Positions 22,719-23,884 of a stretch of DNA of 23,884 nucleotides are shown here, piece by piece; position 1 is the stretch's first letter; each line of letters begins with the position of its first letter. This DNA comes from an uncultured Parafilimonas sp. GTDB lineage: Bacteria; Bacteroidota; Bacteroidia; Chitinophagales; Chitinophagaceae. A program made the position numbers and the translations under genes. The DNA lies in contig CALAGJ010000092.1 in assembly GCA_937892395.1 (NCBI GenBank), forward strand, positions 1-23,884, in the 5' to 3' direction. The notes beneath the pieces are model-generated. The model searched no databases and had not been told where the DNA came from. It saw only the letters and a list, made by a program, of their open reading frames with translations.

Positions 22719-23591
22719 ATGAAAAGCGCATTTAGTATAGTTTTATTTTTTATTTTGGGTACTGCTGCTGCGCAAAATGTATCCTTGGCAATCATGCCCG
22801 GACTATCCAATTATGCAGGCGATTTACAAAAGGCATCATACACATTCAATGCCTCAAATTTTTGTGGTGGTGTGGCATTCCTTTACAATGAAGGACATTT
22901 TAATCTAAGAGCCGGACTTTTTTTGGGAGCAGTGGAAGCCTCAGACTCTGCCACAAGCAGCTTTCCAAAGCGAAACTTAAGCTTTCAAACTAATATTCTC
23001 GAAGGAAGTTTAATGCTTCAATATGATATCCTCAATCTAAATAATGAAAATAAATTCACGCCATACATAATGGCTGGCATTGGTGTATTTGCTTTTAACC
23101 CTTACACCATGGACACATTTGGCGCTAAATGGTATCTTCAACCTTTAGGTACAGAAGGGCAAGGTTTAGCAAATTTTCCAGGTAGAAAACCCTATAAGCT
23201 TTCTCAGATTTGTATTCCCGCAGGTATTGGAATAAAATATAAAATCAGTGAATCTTTTACAGCAGGTATTGAATTTTCATCACGACTAATTTATTCTGAC
23301 TATTTAGATGATGTAAGTACAAAATATCCAAATTTGAATCTGCTCGAGCAGGAGCGTGGGCCAAAAGCAAGAGAATTATCCTTTAGAGGAGTTGAAATCG
23401 ATCCTAATGCAACTATCACAACAAGAAGCGCAAGGGGCAACCCCAACAATAGAGATAACTATTATAGCTCAAGCCTAATCATTACTTATAGATTATTCCC
23501 TTCAAAAAATAATAGCAATTTTAATACAGGTGCAGATGGCAAAAGGTCAAAAAAATCTGGATTTATGAATTGTCCGAAAAAAGTTTCTTAA
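22719..23591 (+). CDS. DUF6089-type outer-membrane protein
   Basis: The 290-residue product has a signal peptide (MKSAFSIVLFFILGTAAAQ) and a barrel-like pattern. It has VSLAIMPGLSNYAGDLQ, repeated strands such as FNLRAGLFLGAVEA and YIMAGIGVFAFNPY, then the family-like LQPLGTEGQGL, IPAGIGIKYKISESF, GIEFSSRLIYSDYLDDVS and a closing SLIITYRLFP strand. This is the layout of the DUF6089 proteins common in Bacteroidota. No function is proven for them. A basic, serine-rich tail of about 25 residues follows the last strand. It lies 86 bases after pepT without a clear promoter. Confidence 0.8.
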   Translation: MKSAFSIVLFFILGTAAAQNVSLAIMPGLSNYAGDLQKASYTFNASNFCGGVAFLYNEGHFNLRAGLFLGAVEASDSATSSFPKRNLSFQTNILEGSLMLQYDILNLNNENKFTPYIMAGIGVFAFNPYTMDTFGAKWYLQPLGTEGQGLANFPGRKPYKLSQICIPAGIGIKYKISESFTAGIEFSSRLIYSDYLDDVSTKYPNLNLLEQERGPKARELSFRGVEIDPNATITTRSARGNPNNRDNYYSSSLIITYRLFPSKNNSNFNTGADGKRSKKSGFMNCPKKVS

Positions 23592-23700
23592 ACCCAACTT
23601 GTAATGATTTTACCGATTTGGTATTTCCTTTGCTATGGGTATTTTTTTAAGGACTTTACAAAAGCTCTTTATTTCATCCATGAAACAGATTATGTTTGAA

Positions 23701-23732
23701 TGTGCTTCGTCGTACCTCCTCGCAATGATGGG
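23701..23732 (-). repeat. copy of a CATTGCGAGGAG...CGACGAAGCA dispersed repeat
   Basis: On the minus strand 23732-23701 reads CATCATTGCGAGGAGG, then TACGACGAAGCACA. This is the well-known type of short palindromic extragenic repeat of the form CATTGCGAGGA...ACGAAGCAATC found many times in some bacterial genomes. Only one copy is visible here. Confidence 0.6.
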
Positions 23733-23796
23733 TTCGGAATGACCATTGTCTGAACCGTTGATTCGGTTGATTGCGTTAATTTCTCTGATTTGTTTT

Positions 23797-23822
23797 AATT
23801 ATCCATTATCAATTATCCATTA
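23797..23822 (+). repeat. tandem direct repeat AATTATCCATTA
   Basis: AATTATCCATTA occurs twice exactly (23797-23808 and 23811-23822), separated by TC, a 14-base period. Such ATTATCCATTA blocks are common between genes of Bacteroidota. It sits next to the end of the minus-strand gene at the right edge. Confidence 0.6.
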
Positions 23823-23827
23823 ACTAC

Positions 23828-23884
23828 TCACTCCTTCACCACTTTCTCCACCTTTCTCCTGCCATCACTTAAAACAAACTCCAC
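23828..23884 (-). CDS. C-terminal end of an unidentified gene (partial)
   Basis: The minus strand from the right edge is open for 18 codons and ends with TGA at 23830-23828. The residues VEFVLSDGRRKVEKVVKE are charged and protein-like, like the basic ends of several Bacteroidota proteins. It is too short to name. The repeats just beyond its stop support a gene end here. Confidence 0.4.
   Translation of the reverse strand: MEFVLSDGRRKVEKVVKE

Larger units (their letters stand above)
23592..23827. other. non-coding spacer with dispersed repeats
   Basis: Apart from the two repeats listed next, the spacer holds no ORF or terminator that I can support. The first 110 bases are AT-rich with no hairpin. 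Both flanking genes point into it, as their stops face each other. Confidence 0.5.

Overview
The window is a low-GC chromosomal segment of a member of the Bacteroidota, most likely the Chitinophagaceae or a close relative. The evidence is the TAnnTTTG-type promoter elements, start sites without clear Shine-Dalgarno sequences, a DUF6089-type outer-membrane protein, an HYC_CC_PP-type small protein, and housekeeping proteins that all read as Bacteroidota versions. I see no tRNA, rRNA, CRISPR array, phage gene or intact insertion sequence.

Left part (1-3970): the 5' portion of rplM (minus strand) is cut by the left edge. Behind it lies about 1.7 kb with no intact long gene. Read by eye, this stretch holds two minus-strand coding-like frames that are each broken by a single frame change (781-1141 and 1604-1841), plus two short doubtful ORFs. 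Then come three plus-strand genes: an unrecognised 135-aa protein, an NTF2/SnoaL-like protein and the monofunctional transglycosylase mtgA.

Ribosomal block (3930-6390): rplK-rplA-rplJ-rplL on the minus strand, with a textbook Bacteroidota promoter, paired-stem leaders before rplK and rplJ, hairpins between rplJ and rplL, and a strong terminator right after rplL. The usual neighbours (secE-nusG upstream, rpoB-rpoC downstream) are absent, so the block stands alone.

Centre (6580-14170): minus-strand holB-ricT-vanZ, the first two adjacent as in Bacillus. Divergent from them are plus-strand rpiB, a secreted M28 peptidase, radA and comF, which overlaps radA by one base.

Accessory heart (14220-17480): a five-gene plus-strand cluster encoding exported, cysteine-rich or redox proteins. 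These are an HYC_CC_PP-type protein, an HMA-domain protein with a tail of seven Cys-Cys pairs, a second HMA-domain protein, a TlpA-like thioredoxin and a predicted beta-barrel outer-membrane protein. The spacers hold several perfect inverted repeats. It looks like an envelope metal-handling system (copper is the best guess) without its own pump or regulator. This is the most likely place for undescribed biology.

Right part (17590-23884): a ligase-associated exonuclease and an ATP-dependent DNA ligase overlapping by four bases, then carA-pepT, a DUF6089-type protein, and a non-coding end with a copy of a dispersed CATTGCGAGGAG-type repeat and a short direct repeat. The last codons of a minus-strand gene run off the right edge.

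Four genes (mtgA, holB, rpiB and the HYC_CC_PP gene) have a promoter -7-like element ending only 4 or 5 bases before the start codon, which suggests leaderless transcripts.
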